From positions 33,285 to 97,284 of the forward strand of contig JAUZRP010000050.1 in assembly GCA_030950395.1 (NCBI GenBank): a stretch of DNA of 64,000 bases, given 5' to 3'. Below, piece after piece: positions 19,361 to 28,832 of the stretch (position 1 is the stretch's first letter; the number at the start of each line of letters is the position of its first letter). The translations under genes and the position numbers were made by a program. The notes below the pieces were generated by a model. The model did no database searches. It was not told where the DNA came from and worked only from the letters and a program-made list of their open reading frames with translations. The DNA is from Desulfonauticus sp. Lineage in GTDB: Bacteria > Desulfobacterota > Desulfovibrionia > Desulfovibrionales > Desulfonatronovibrionaceae.

Positions 19361-19378
19361 ATTTGTTTGTTTAATGTT

Positions 19379-20506
19379 TTAATAAACTTGCACGCCGCCA
19401 CTTACAGGTTTCCTCTCTTTATTTTGATGTAAAATACGTATTTGTTGGCGTAATCTTTGAGCATCTCTGATTTTTTTGTTAATTCTAACTTTTGCCTCAA
19501 TATAAATGTCTTTATCTTTATAACGAAGTGCCTCTGTATAATACTTTTTAGCTTGTAAAAGACTTGCTAAATCACCTTTGGCTTCATAAGCAACACCTAG
19601 ATTATAAAGAGCAGCAGTACAATGGGGCTTTTTGTCTAAAACACTTTTCCATAGTTCTATAGCATCTTCCCAGTCTCCTCTTTCAGCCAATTTCACTCCC
19701 TGCTTTACCTGAGAAGGTCCACTTTTATCTAAGACTACTTCTATAATATATCTGGTAGGCGCTATCTTTGCTACCAATTTAGTTGCAGCTTCCTTTGCCA
19801 ACTCACTTATAGTCTCTTCTGGAGTAGGCAGTTCATCCAAAGTATGTCCACCTGCACCTAAAATTCCTAAAAGTCCCCCTTGTGCTTCATTTTTACCTCC
19901 ATATTTTTGTTTAAAATTTACACTGACTTGTTTAGTGGCTAAAATTTTTCTAGTGTTTAGATCAATAACTTTAATAGCGGCTGTAAGACAAGCAGTACGA
20001 ATAATATATGGTACAGGTCGTAATACTGTTCTCATTATTTCTTCATCTACCCATTCAGTTTTGCCTGTAAAAAGATTCTTTCGTTTTACTTTTTTATATC
20101 TTCCTGTACCTTCTTGCATTTTTACATGGTCATAACCCTTGATGTCTTTTATTTGGACTCTAACGTAACCAGCTATTGCTGCATCAGCCTGTATTTCTGC
20201 AAAAGCTGGGACAAATCTTGGATCATCTATTTGTTCCCATTGTATTTTATCCAGAGCTTGGTTGTATCTCATATCTTTGAGCGTAAAATGCTTTACTTCG
20301 TCAAGTTTAGAATAGAATTCTTCTCGCACTAAATCACCATATTTACCTTTAAAGGGCAAAATAGCTAATGTTCTTACTCCAGGCAACGCTACTTCTGCTG
20401 GTCTGATGGCTACCAGTCTTGCTTTAGGTGCACAAGAGAACATCAAAAATAAAAAACTAATAAAAAATAAGTAAACAGTTTGCTTAGAGTAGATTCTTAC
20501 TCTCAT
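19379..20506 (-). CDS. CsgG-like lipoprotein with C-terminal TPR
   Basis: 375 aa. A hydrophobic N-terminus ending in a lipobox (LFLMFSC, Cys25) indicates a lipoprotein. The first 250 residues (TLAILPFKGKYGDL... ADAAIAGYVRVQIKD... KVIDLNTRKILATKQ) have the look of the CsgG/DUF799-like group of outer-membrane-associated assembly lipoproteins; residues about 275-345 (AERGDWEDAIELWKSVLDKK, AALYNLGVAYEAKGD) are TPR repeats. It follows the FlgT_N-like gene by 20 bases, so both are one operon. An assembly role at the outer membrane is inference. Confidence 0.72.
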   Translation of the reverse strand: MRVRIYSKQTVYLFFISFLFLMFSCAPKARLVAIRPAEVALPGVRTLAILPFKGKYGDLVREEFYSKLDEVKHFTLKDMRYNQALDKIQWEQIDDPRFVPAFAEIQADAAIAGYVRVQIKDIKGYDHVKMQEGTGRYKKVKRKNLFTGKTEWVDEEIMRTVLRPVPYIIRTACLTAAIKVIDLNTRKILATKQVSVNFKQKYGGKNEAQGGLLGILGAGGHTLDELPTPEETISELAKEAATKLVAKIAPTRYIIEVVLDKSGPSQVKQGVKLAERGDWEDAIELWKSVLDKKPHCTAALYNLGVAYEAKGDLASLLQAKKYYTEALRYKDKDIYIEAKVRINKKIRDAQRLRQQIRILHQNKERKPVSGGVQVY

Positions 20507-20526
20507 TGTTATCTCCCATTAAATTT

Positions 20527-21732
20527 TTATTGAATATTTATATTGCTTTCGGAAAAAGGATTGGCTGTGCCTTTTTTAAAGAATAAAAACCTATTTCCTT
20601 TGGCTTGCTGCGTTTGAAAAGCGATGCCTTGTTGCTTCATTTTCATATATAATTGGCGTTGAAAATCGAATTTTTTCCCCTGATAATTTACATCTACTTG
20701 AAAATTGCCTGGAGTTTGTTGACGTACATTTACATCTTTGACTCCTGAAATATTTTGTAAGATATCATAGATAGTGTAAACTTCTTCTTCACTAAAATTT
20801 CTAAACCAAATATCAAATCTTGCTCCACCATGTACTTGACGTTCAAAATAAGCTACTACATCCCCAATTAAGGCTTTAGCAACTGCTTTCCCAACTTTAT
20901 CAGCTGCCTTTGCAGCCATCATATCTTCGTAGTAATTACCTGCAATTCTTTGGGTCCTAACGTATAAATCCCCATGTTTTTGGGCAATAACATCTCCAGT
21001 GGCTGGGGCAATGGCTCTTAAATCTACCTCTACTATCACTCCACCAAAGTATCTACTTCTACCCCCTTGTTTAACACCCACATGCACATCATACACCAGT
21101 AATAAATCTGCTCTATATTTCAAGGCTAAAGCAGATAGGTCACTCATATCAATATCAATACGTCCTGCCTGTTCAATTTCATTGTAAATGTTATTTACAA
21201 ACATTTGATCCAAAACAACAAAACCTTTTCTTGTAAATACACCTTGAATTGCTTGCTCAGCAGCAATTACTGCTCGAGAATGACGATAAGCGCTGGAACG
21301 AGTTCTTGGCAGATAAATAGTCATAAATCGAGGATTACCTACTTGTTGTCTTAAAATACCTAACGCCCTAAGATCATTTTTAATATTTTCTACAGAGACT
21401 ACTGCTTTTATTGTCACCCTATACATATTGTTATTTGGACCTTCTGACAATATCTGATATTTTTTTACGTACCCTGAAGCTTGAGAGTAAATTTTATCAG
21501 ATAACAATTGATAATTTTTTACAATAGTACTCGAGTCAATTAGGGTGCCAATCCCTTGTTCAACGGCATTTCTCAATGCTTGTTGAAGTGCTTGACTCCT
21601 GGCTTGTCCTATATTTCCCATAATAGGAGCCATCCCACTCACTACTACTTCTTGAGACGCCAAACATATTGCTGGTAATAAAAATAAAATTAATATCAGG
21701 GAATATTTCAACTTCCTAATATGAACTGTCAT
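20527..21732 (-). CDS. Exported protein with FlgT_N/LPP20-like N-terminal domain
   Basis: 401 aa with a signal peptide (hydrophobic residues 11-24, cleavage near CLASQE). After it, VVVSGMAPIMGNIGQARSQA LQQALRNAVEQGIGTLI matches the pattern of FlgT N-terminal / LPP20 domains found in flagellar-assembly and surface lipoproteins. The middle (ADLLLVYDVHVGVKQ) again resembles CsgG-like folds. It is the first gene of a two-gene operon with the TPR lipoprotein. No flagellar genes are nearby, so a flagellar role is not supported by context. Confidence 0.7.
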   Translation of the reverse strand: MTVHIRKLKYSLILILFLLPAICLASQEVVVSGMAPIMGNIGQARSQALQQALRNAVEQGIGTLIDSSTIVKNYQLLSDKIYSQASGYVKKYQILSEGPNNNMYRVTIKAVVSVENIKNDLRALGILRQQVGNPRFMTIYLPRTRSSAYRHSRAVIAAEQAIQGVFTRKGFVVLDQMFVNNIYNEIEQAGRIDIDMSDLSALALKYRADLLLVYDVHVGVKQGGRSRYFGGVIVEVDLRAIAPATGDVIAQKHGDLYVRTQRIAGNYYEDMMAAKAADKVGKAVAKALIGDVVAYFERQVHGGARFDIWFRNFSEEEVYTIYDILQNISGVKDVNVRQQTPGNFQVDVNYQGKKFDFQRQLYMKMKQQGIAFQTQQAKGNRFLFFKKGTANPFSESNINIQ

Positions 21733-22308
21733 GTCTTCACCCTCCTTTTTGATAACTAAAGTTTAGCAAGTATGATAGATAAAAATAATTTTTATGACAA
21801 CTCTTTTTTTTATTTATTTGATTAAATTTAATGAACGATAGACAAAAAGTTTATTTTTCGGTTAGTTATAATAAAATGCTTTTAGTTAATAATTTTTTTA
21901 CAAATTACAAGTTGACGTTAAAATTTTTATATTTAAAAACTAACCACTGTTAGCTTTAAAACTAGCTTCATTAGAAGCTAAAACTGCAGATAAAACTGCA
22001 AAAGACCAAAGTTTGTTTTTTTGAACAAATCATTTAATTATAACCAAATTAAATTATTGAAAAATTTTCTCATTAAATTTGTATTTACCTGCTTAAAACA
22101 ATTTTTGCAGTTACATATTTTACCTTCATAGGGTTAATTTGCAAAATTTAAACTTAAAGGAATTGTAAGAAATTTAATAACTAGGTAAAAGAATTTCAAA
22201 ATTCTTATTTATGGGAGAAATATATTGACAACATTGACAAAAATTAAGAATAAGTTGATATGTTTAATTTATGTGGTGGGGTAGAATGTAAACCTGGAGG
22301 AAAAAATT
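21733..22308. other. 576-base divergent intergenic region
   Basis: Lies between the minus-strand exported protein and the plus-strand AIM24-family gene. It carries copy B of the AT-rich dispersed repeat (22041-22120; related sequence from about 21990 to 22195), two overlapping TTGACA-like elements near 22225-22245, and an A-rich ribosome site (GGAGG) before 22309. Confidence 0.55.
22041..22120 (+). repeat. AT-rich dispersed repeat, copy B
   Basis: Contains AAATTATTGAAAAATTTTCT, then CATTAAATTTG, CCTGCTTAAAACAATTT and TTTTTGCAGTTA. The last block is identical in copy D; the CTGCTTAAAA.AATTT block is shared with copy C. Similarity to copy C continues on both sides (AACTGCAAAAGAC upstream; AATTTGCAA and AACTAG.TAAAA downstream), giving a unit of roughly 200 bases. 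Confidence 0.72.
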
Positions 22309-23100
22309 ATGCAATGTCATGAAATAGATTATCAAATCATAGGCAATGATCTGCAAGTTGTAGAAATAGAGCTAGATCCCTCAGAAACTGTGATTGCAGA
22401 GGCAGGGGGTATGGTGTGGATGGAGGATGGGATTTCTTTTGAGGCTAAAATGGGAGATGGCTCTGATGCCAATAGTGGTTTTTGGGGAAAGGTATTGAAT
22501 GCGGGAAAACGCTTGCTTACAGGAGAAAGTCTTTTTCTTACTCATTTTACCAATACAAGTTCAAGTAAGAGGCATATTGCCTTTGGAGCTCCTTATCCTG
22601 GGAACATTATCCCTGTAAATCTGGCAGAGCACCAAAATAAGATCATCTGTCAAAAGGATGCCTTTTTGTGCGCATCTTTTGGAACAAAGTTGGATATTGT
22701 TTTTAACCAAAAAATAGGCACAGGGCTTTTTGGGGGCGAAGGCTTTATTATGGAATCTTTAGAAGGAGATGGATTAGCCTTTTTACATGCTGGTGGAACT
22801 ATAGTGAAAAAAGAATTAAAAGGAGAAAAGATTTACGTAGATACAGGTTGTCTTGTGGCTTATACTACGAGCATTAACTTTGGCATAGAGCGGGTGAAAA
22901 ATTTAAAATCTTTGTTTTTTGGAGGAGAAGGAATATTTTTGGCCGTATTAGAAGGTGAAGGTACGGTTTACTTACAAAGTCTACCTTTCTCCAAATTAGC
23001 CGATCGTATTCTTGCCAATGCCCCTAGTGTGGGTGGCAAACAAACAGGAGAGGGCTCTATACTTGGGGGAGTAGCTGATATATTTGAAAGCGATGATTAA
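22309..23100 (+). CDS. AIM24 / TIGR00266 family protein
   Basis: 263 aa glycine-rich beta-structured protein. The family pattern is clear: [78 protein letters not shown] and [16 protein letters not shown] near the end. Members are widespread in bacteria and related to mitochondrial Aim24, but their biochemical role is not established. It appears monocistronic, with its own upstream region. Confidence 0.9.
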   Translation: MQCHEIDYQIIGNDLQVVEIELDPSETVIAEAGGMVWMEDGISFEAKMGDGSDANSGFWGKVLNAGKRLLTGESLFLTHFTNTSSSKRHIAFGAPYPGNIIPVNLAEHQNKIICQKDAFLCASFGTKLDIVFNQKIGTGLFGGEGFIMESLEGDGLAFLHAGGTIVKKELKGEKIYVDTGCLVAYTTSINFGIERVKNLKSLFFGGEGIFLAVLEGEGTVYLQSLPFSKLADRILANAPSVGGKQTGEGSILGGVADIFESDD

Positions 23101-23315
23101 AAAAGCTTAATATGAGCAGGACAGTAGCCTTAAAAATATTCATAGTAAACAGTTGAATGGGCAAATTTTTTATTCTAAAAGATAAGCAGAAACGTTGTCG
23201 CAATGTCTCTAGCAATCACTACTAACTGTCACGTTTAATAATTATTAGGGCGTGAACGTTGGAGTTGAGTGTCCAAAGAAATAAATCATTAACCTAATTA
23301 AAAAAGGATTGAACA

Positions 23316-24290
23316 ATGTCTTTTTTTAGAGGAAGAAGGCTTAGACAAAACAAATCGTTACGAGAAATGGTTCAAGAAACTTATCTTAGGCCAGAAGATT
23401 TGGTGCAACCCTATTTTGTGGTGGAAACAGAAGATAAAGATTTTTGCCAAGAAATTTCCGCTATGCCTGGGCAATATCAGCTTTCTTTGTGCCAATTGGA
23501 GCAAAGAGTAGCTAGGGCCGTAGATTATGGTTTAAAGTCTATTATTTTATTTGGCATACCAAAGCAAAAAGACGACGTTGCTTCCTCTGCTTACCATCCT
23601 CAAGGTATTATTCAAAAAAGTGTGGAAACTCTGAAACGTAAATTTTCTGACCTAATTATTATTACTGATGTTTGTCTGTGTGAATACACTTCCCACGGAC
23701 ATTGTGGTCTTATAAAGAATCAATACGTGCAAAATGACCCTACTTTGGAACTTTTAGCCAAAACAGCTTTATCTCACGTAATGGCAGGAGCAGATATTGT
23801 TGCTCCTTCAGACATGATGGATGGACGTATTTTGGCCATAAGAAAAGCATTGGACCAGCATAATTTTGTTGAGGTACCTATTATGTCTTATGCTGTAAAA
23901 TATGCTTCTTCTTTTTATGGCCCTTTTAGGGAAGCAGCAGAGAGCGCGCCTCAATTTGGGGATAGAAAATCGTATCAGATGAATCCAGCCAACAGTAATG
24001 AAGCTATTCTGGAAGCAGAAGCAGACCTAAAAGAAGGAGCTGATATCATTATGGTTAAACCTGCCTTGCCTTATTTAGATATCTTACGGAGGCTAAAAGA
24101 TAGACTTTTTTGCCCCTTGGCCGCTTATCAGGTCAGTGGAGAATATAGTCAAATAAAAGCTGCTGCTTTAAAAGGCTGGATAGAGGAAAAGGCAGTAGTG
24201 TTAGAAAGCTTGCTGTCTATAAAAAGAGCAGGGGCAAAGATTATTTTAACCTATTTTGCAGAGCAAGTTTTAAAACAAAAGTGGCTCTAA
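23316..24290 (+). CDS. hemB: Delta-aminolevulinic acid dehydratase (porphobilinogen synthase)
   Basis: 324 aa enzyme joining two 5-aminolevulinate molecules to porphobilinogen, the shared precursor of heme, siroheme and cobalamin. The zinc-type metal site DVCLCEYTSHGHCG has all three cysteines, and the two active-site lysines are in MSYAVKYASSFYGPFR and IIMVKPALPYLDI. Length is normal. It stands alone on the plus strand; its product feeds the cobalamin genes found elsewhere in the window. Confidence 0.97.
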   Translation: MSFFRGRRLRQNKSLREMVQETYLRPEDLVQPYFVVETEDKDFCQEISAMPGQYQLSLCQLEQRVARAVDYGLKSIILFGIPKQKDDVASSAYHPQGIIQKSVETLKRKFSDLIIITDVCLCEYTSHGHCGLIKNQYVQNDPTLELLAKTALSHVMAGADIVAPSDMMDGRILAIRKALDQHNFVEVPIMSYAVKYASSFYGPFREAAESAPQFGDRKSYQMNPANSNEAILEAEADLKEGADIIMVKPALPYLDILRRLKDRLFCPLAAYQVSGEYSQIKAAALKGWIEEKAVVLESLLSIKRAGAKIILTYFAEQVLKQKWL

Positions 24291-24367
24291 TCTACTTTTT
24301 TATTTTGCTCCTGTCTTTTGCAGCAGTAGAGATGTCATTAATGGATCTGAATGTTCCTTGCTTCAGG

Positions 24368-25084
24368 TTAATAACAGGTTGTTATAACCAAAACACCTTT
24401 TTCTGCAGCCTGTTTTTCTAATTGATCTGTTATTTCTACACCTACCACAACAGGGATAACTTCTTTGTCGAATAAGCGACTGAGGATCTCTGCTCGTTGT
24501 TTGGCTCGGATTAAATCTTTTTCGTAAATAGCGTAAGATATTTCTCCAGCCAAGACGACAGGTTTTCTGGTCTTCTTGATTTCACCCTGTACTACTATAT
24601 CAAGATTAAACAGCATTTCTCTTTCTTCTTCATTTATTATGCCTTTGTCCTCAGCATCGTCAATAATAGAGACTAATTTATCCCAATCAATAAGCCTGCA
24701 TTTTTTTAAAATGCGACCAAAATAAGCAGGATATTTTTCTCTAATAGTGCGTTCAAAATCCCTGCCTTTGAACCGGCCAAACTCTCCCTTTAAATAAGAC
24801 ATGTCTTTCTTTAAAATAGCTACGTCGTATTTTAAAATAGCTACGTCTTGTTTTAAAATAGCTACGTCCTGTTCTAAATTTTCTACCCTTTTTAAAAGTT
24901 CGTCAAACTTTTTGGGAAGTTCTAGCAGTTCAGACGTGAGGATTATTTTTCTAATCTCCTCTAACCATTCAGGATTTTCTTTTAAAGCTTTTATGATATC
25001 GGCAAAAGTTTCTATTTTGTAGCGTTTCATATCTTCTAAACAAGGACTTGGTGTGGGTTCTTCTAGTTTATGAGCCAGGTTCAT
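24368..25084 (-). CDS. Coiled-coil protein with nuclease-like C-terminal domain (DUF3782-like)
   Basis: About 238 aa. Residues about 60-105 form a heptad coiled coil with three near-identical DVAILK(Q/Y/K) units encoded by 21-base tandem repeats. The C-terminal half (VVQGEIKKTRKPVVLAGEIS... RAKQRAEILSRLFDKEVIPV VVGVEI) resembles restriction-endonuclease-like proteins of the DUF3782 type; the Glu-x-Lys pattern could be remnants of the active site. The ATG at 25084 is preferred to TTG at 25087 because GGAGG lies 9 bases upstream. Cellular role unknown. Confidence 0.7.
   Translation of the reverse strand: MNLAHKLEEPTPSPCLEDMKRYKIETFADIIKALKENPEWLEEIRKIILTSELLELPKKFDELLKRVENLEQDVAILKQDVAILKYDVAILKKDMSYLKGEFGRFKGRDFERTIREKYPAYFGRILKKCRLIDWDKLVSIIDDAEDKGIINEEEREMLFNLDIVVQGEIKKTRKPVVLAGEISYAIYEKDLIRAKQRAEILSRLFDKEVIPVVVGVEITDQLEKQAAEKGVLVITTCY
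24810..24872 (-). repeat. Three 21-base tandem repeats inside the coiled-coil gene
   Basis: Three consecutive units beginning TTTAAAATAGCTACGTC on the plus strand, 21 bases each, differing only in the last four bases. They encode three heptads of the coiled coil, so copy-number change would lengthen or shorten the coil without a frameshift. Confidence 0.9.
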
Positions 25085-25249
25085 CAAAAAATTCCTCCAA
25101 ATAATCTTTTAAGAGACATTTGTCATGGAAAACGTAATTTGAATGTGGTTATTTTAGGGTATAAAATAAGCTAATTTTTTTTTATGGTCAACTAAACAAG
25201 ATGTTTTTTAGGCAATTGGAGCAAAAGTTATAGATAGGCTGGCTAAATT

Positions 25250-26218
25250 TTAAAAAGCCATTTTTTTTAGTCCATTTACAATGGCAGCAGCTACGCTACT
25301 TCCCCCTCTTGGACCATGGTTAGAGATATAAATTAAGTCACTTTGCATTAATTCTTTTTTACTAGAACACGCCCCAACAAAGCCCACAGGTACTCCTATG
25401 ACTAAAGACGGACGGATTTGTTCTTCTTTAGCTAGACGAAGTACTTCCTGCAATCCTGTAGGAGCATTGCCTATGACCACTAAGGACTGGTGCAAGCGCT
25501 GCCCAAAATAGAGAAAATTTGCCCTTGCCCGAGTAGTGTTTTTTTGTTTGGCCAAAAGTTTTACTTCCTCTGTGTCTATGGCGCAAAATACATTATCTAG
25601 GCCTGTGAGGCCTGCTTTTACCATGTGCACGTCGCAAAAAATAGGAGCTTTTTGCTTAATAAGGTTAACCCCTACGGACACAGCCTCTGGATGAAATTTT
25701 AGGCTGGATATAAAAGAAAAATCACAGGTTGCGTGAATAACTCTGGTTAAGATTTTTTTTTCTGCTGTAGAGAAATTAGAGTTTAGCAAAAAATCTTCTA
25801 TAAAACTAAAACTATTCTTTTCTATTTCTGTTGGCTCTAAATTTCGTTGAACACAATTTATGTGGGTAGTAAGATGTTCAAAAATGAGCTCTTCTAATAA
25901 GGGCTCCTGACCAAAAATAGGCAAAAGCTCTATGCTAATCCCTTTGAATTTGTGCTCTAATTGTTCCAACTGCAAGGGTAATTCGTGTTGGATATGTACC
26001 CCTGGACTTAAAAAAAAAGGATAAACCCAAATTTTTTTTACTCCAGCACCAACTAGCTCAGCTATCACTTCTTTTAAATTGGGGCTGGCCAGAGAAAAAA
26101 ATGCAGCTCTAACCAGAATAAAAGGAAAACGCTTGGCCACTCTCTGGACTAGCTCCAAGAAATTTTTTTGGGCATCAAGGTGACGGCTACCATGCCCCAA
26201 AATAATAATACCCCTCAT
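25250..26218 (-). CDS. Sirohydrochlorin cobaltochelatase - precorrin-8X methylmutase fusion (CbiX-CbiC)
   Basis: About 322 aa with two cobalamin-pathway domains. Residues 1-120 are CbiX-like (GIIILGHGSRHLDAQKNF, with chelating histidine; WVYPFFLSPGVHIQHELP). Residues about 125-322 are CbiC: RVIHATCDFSF, CDVHMVKAGL, RARANFLYFG, VVIGNAPTGLQEV and YISNHGPRGGSSVAAA. CbiX inserts cobalt early and CbiC shifts a methyl group late in the pathway, so the two active sites are not consecutive. The ATG at 26218 has GAGGT upstream and is preferred to the one at 26242. It follows sbcC. Confidence 0.92.
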   Translation of the reverse strand: MRGIIILGHGSRHLDAQKNFLELVQRVAKRFPFILVRAAFFSLASPNLKEVIAELVGAGVKKIWVYPFFLSPGVHIQHELPLQLEQLEHKFKGISIELLPIFGQEPLLEELIFEHLTTHINCVQRNLEPTEIEKNSFSFIEDFLLNSNFSTAEKKILTRVIHATCDFSFISSLKFHPEAVSVGVNLIKQKAPIFCDVHMVKAGLTGLDNVFCAIDTEEVKLLAKQKNTTRARANFLYFGQRLHQSLVVIGNAPTGLQEVLRLAKEEQIRPSLVIGVPVGFVGACSSKKELMQSDLIYISNHGPRGGSSVAAAIVNGLKKMAF

Positions 26219-26231
26219 TTTGCTTGTTACC

Positions 26232-28832
26232 TCAAACCTCAATTATACTTTCTCCACTTCCTATTTTTTTTATCACAATCTTATCTGCCATCTCATGTTG
26301 AAACATTTCCACGTGCGTGATCACCCCAATCATCTTATCTCCCATCACCAGACTTTGCAATAAAGAAAGTACTTCGCTCAAACTGTCTCTATCCAACGTG
26401 CCAAAACCTTCATCCAGAAACATAGTGTCAATGGAAACCGCATCTTTTGATATCTCACTTAAAGCCAGACTTAAGGATAAACTCACCAGAAAACTTTCAC
26501 CACCAGAAAGAGTATCAGGAGTACGCACACTACTACCTAAAAAATGATCAACTATTTCAAATTCTATGGAAGACAAATTATCTATTGTTTTTAAAGAATA
26601 TCTGTTTTGAGAAAGACGCCACAAGTGCTTGTTGGCCACACTCAATAAATTGGCCATCAGAAATCCAATGGCCTTGCTTACGAATTTTGAGCCATTTCTT
26701 GATCCCAGTTCATCTTTTAGAACCCTTAATGCTTGTTCTCTTTGAGCCAAATTGTGAAGTTTTTGCTCCAGTTGGTGGAATTGTTTTAGTTCTTGCTCGT
26801 AAAACTGTTGCCTTTGGCTGAGTTCTCCTATTTCTTTTTGACATTGCTCTAAAATTTGAACGATGCTTTGATGTTTTTGCTCCAGTTGTTTAATGTTTAC
26901 TTCTTCTTGAGATAATTTATTTAGTTCAACTGTTAGGTCTTTTTTTCTTTTTGCCAAGTGCTCAATGTTTTCTTCTAGCCTGGCTAATTCAATTTCTAAA
27001 GACTGTTGATTTTGTTCTAATTTTTCTTTTTCTAATTTGAAATTTTTAACCTTTGACTGTAAATCGTTTAATTCCTTACGTATATCTTGGCCTGTATAAC
27101 ATCGTTGCAATTCTTGTTTTAGCATATTTTTATTTGTTTTTAGATTTTCTATTTTATTTTTGTCTTCTTGAATTATGTTGGTATAAACTAAAATTTTTTC
27201 CTTAATTATTTTAAGCTGATTGTGAAATTGGTTTATATCTTTTTGAACTAATTCCCATTCTTTTATATTTTTGTAAATTTTATCCCAATTTTTAAATTCT
27301 AAAAAATCATTTTTAATTATTATTTGTCTTTGCTCTTTTATTTTATTTTCCAATTCCTGAATTGTATTTTTCAAAAACTCTTCTTTTCCTACTAAATTAG
27401 AAAACTTTTTTTGTGTTTCTATTAAGAGTTGATCGATTTTATTAAATTTCTCTTGATCACTTTTATCTACATTAGGCAAATTATCTAAATCATGTTTTAG
27501 ACTTCCACACAAAGGACAAGGCTGATTTGATTTTAATTTTTTTCTATCTTCTGTATATTTTAAAATCAAAATTTTATTTTCTAAATTATCTTTTGTTTGT
27601 TGTAATTCGGTTAATCTTTGCTCCAAAAGATTTTTATTTTTATATAACGCCTGTAATTGAACTTTTTTAGTTTCCAAATCTTGCTGATAAGATTTTAAAT
27701 TTTTGTGAGCCTGTTTTAATATAAGGTATTTTTCTTGATATTCGTCTTTTTTGTGGATTAACTCTTCTTGGATACAAAATCTTTTAGTTTGTAACTGCTG
27801 AACCTTTTGTTCTAGAGGTCGTTTTTGGGCTTTAATTTGCTTTAATTCTGTTAATTTTCGTTCTAATTCTCTTTGTAAAGAATTTATTTGATCTTGCACA
27901 TTTTTTAAATTATTTTCTAATTTTTCATAATTAATAAATGTTTTATTTAAATTTTGAAGTTCTATTTCTTTTTGTTCAAGTAAATTTTTCAGTTCTTGTA
28001 ATCTTTTTTTGTTTCTTTTATTCAGATTAGAGAGTTGATTTTTTCTTTTTTCTTTTTCTTCTAAGTTCTTCTTGCAACTTTCTAGTTCTTGTTTTTTTTG
28101 TTGAATGTATCTTGCTTGTTCTAGCATCCTGGAAAGAATATTTTGCTCTTGTTTATAGTGGTTACGTTTTTTTTGTAGTTCTTGTAATCTAAGCGTGCAC
28201 TGATGCAATTGAGTTTTTAATGTGTTTTTATCTTTTTCTTGCAATTTATCTCTAAGCAATTTTAATTCTTGTTCTATAAGCAGGTATTCATCGTAAATAA
28301 GTTCTGATATTGTCGCATAATCTTCTAAGTTAAAGATTTTTTTTAAGATATCACTTTTTTGAGCCGAACTTGATTTTAAAAATTTATCAAATTCTCCCTG
28401 AGCTAAGATGACAGAACGTGTGAATTGTTCATAATCAAGACCTATAAAATCTGTAATAAATTTGGTAATAGCGTTGACTTTATCTAATTGCTCTACATTG
28501 CTATCTTTATTATCTAGAGGTTTACAAATTAAATGTTTTTTTAGATTATTTTTGTTAAATTTTAAACTTATTTCACATTCTTTGTCCTTATGTACAAAAG
28601 ATAGCTTTATCTGGCCGGTATCTGAAGACTTGTTTAAAAGTTTTACGATTTGGTTAGATAGTCTGGGAGTTTTGTGATACAGAGCAGCTAAAATGGCATC
28701 AATAAGCGTTGTTTTGCCTGCCCCTGTGGGGCCAGAAATTAAGAATAATTTATTCCAGAAACGTTCAAAATTGACACGAAAATGTCCTTTAAAAGAATTG
28801 ATATTGACTACTTCTAACTGTTTTATTTTCAT
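26232..28832 (-). CDS. sbcC: Nuclease SbcCD subunit C
   Basis: 866 aa SMC-like ATPase that with SbcD cleaves DNA hairpins and double-strand ends. The N-terminal Walker A is GPTGAGKTTLID; the C-terminal half has the signature LSGGESFLVSLSLSLAL and Walker B TMFLDEGFGTLD. Between are two long Lys/Glu/Gln-rich coiled coils meeting at a zinc-hook CPLC (near residue 440). It starts directly at the end of sbcD (adjacent bases), indicating an sbcD-sbcC operon. Confidence 0.95.
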   Translation of the reverse strand: MKIKQLEVVNINSFKGHFRVNFERFWNKLFLISGPTGAGKTTLIDAILAALYHKTPRLSNQIVKLLNKSSDTGQIKLSFVHKDKECEISLKFNKNNLKKHLICKPLDNKDSNVEQLDKVNAITKFITDFIGLDYEQFTRSVILAQGEFDKFLKSSSAQKSDILKKIFNLEDYATISELIYDEYLLIEQELKLLRDKLQEKDKNTLKTQLHQCTLRLQELQKKRNHYKQEQNILSRMLEQARYIQQKKQELESCKKNLEEKEKRKNQLSNLNKRNKKRLQELKNLLEQKEIELQNLNKTFINYEKLENNLKNVQDQINSLQRELERKLTELKQIKAQKRPLEQKVQQLQTKRFCIQEELIHKKDEYQEKYLILKQAHKNLKSYQQDLETKKVQLQALYKNKNLLEQRLTELQQTKDNLENKILILKYTEDRKKLKSNQPCPLCGSLKHDLDNLPNVDKSDQEKFNKIDQLLIETQKKFSNLVGKEEFLKNTIQELENKIKEQRQIIIKNDFLEFKNWDKIYKNIKEWELVQKDINQFHNQLKIIKEKILVYTNIIQEDKNKIENLKTNKNMLKQELQRCYTGQDIRKELNDLQSKVKNFKLEKEKLEQNQQSLEIELARLEENIEHLAKRKKDLTVELNKLSQEEVNIKQLEQKHQSIVQILEQCQKEIGELSQRQQFYEQELKQFHQLEQKLHNLAQREQALRVLKDELGSRNGSKFVSKAIGFLMANLLSVANKHLWRLSQNRYSLKTIDNLSSIEFEIVDHFLGSSVRTPDTLSGGESFLVSLSLSLALSEISKDAVSIDTMFLDEGFGTLDRDSLSEVLSLLQSLVMGDKMIGVITHVEMFQHEMADKIVIKKIGSGESIIEV

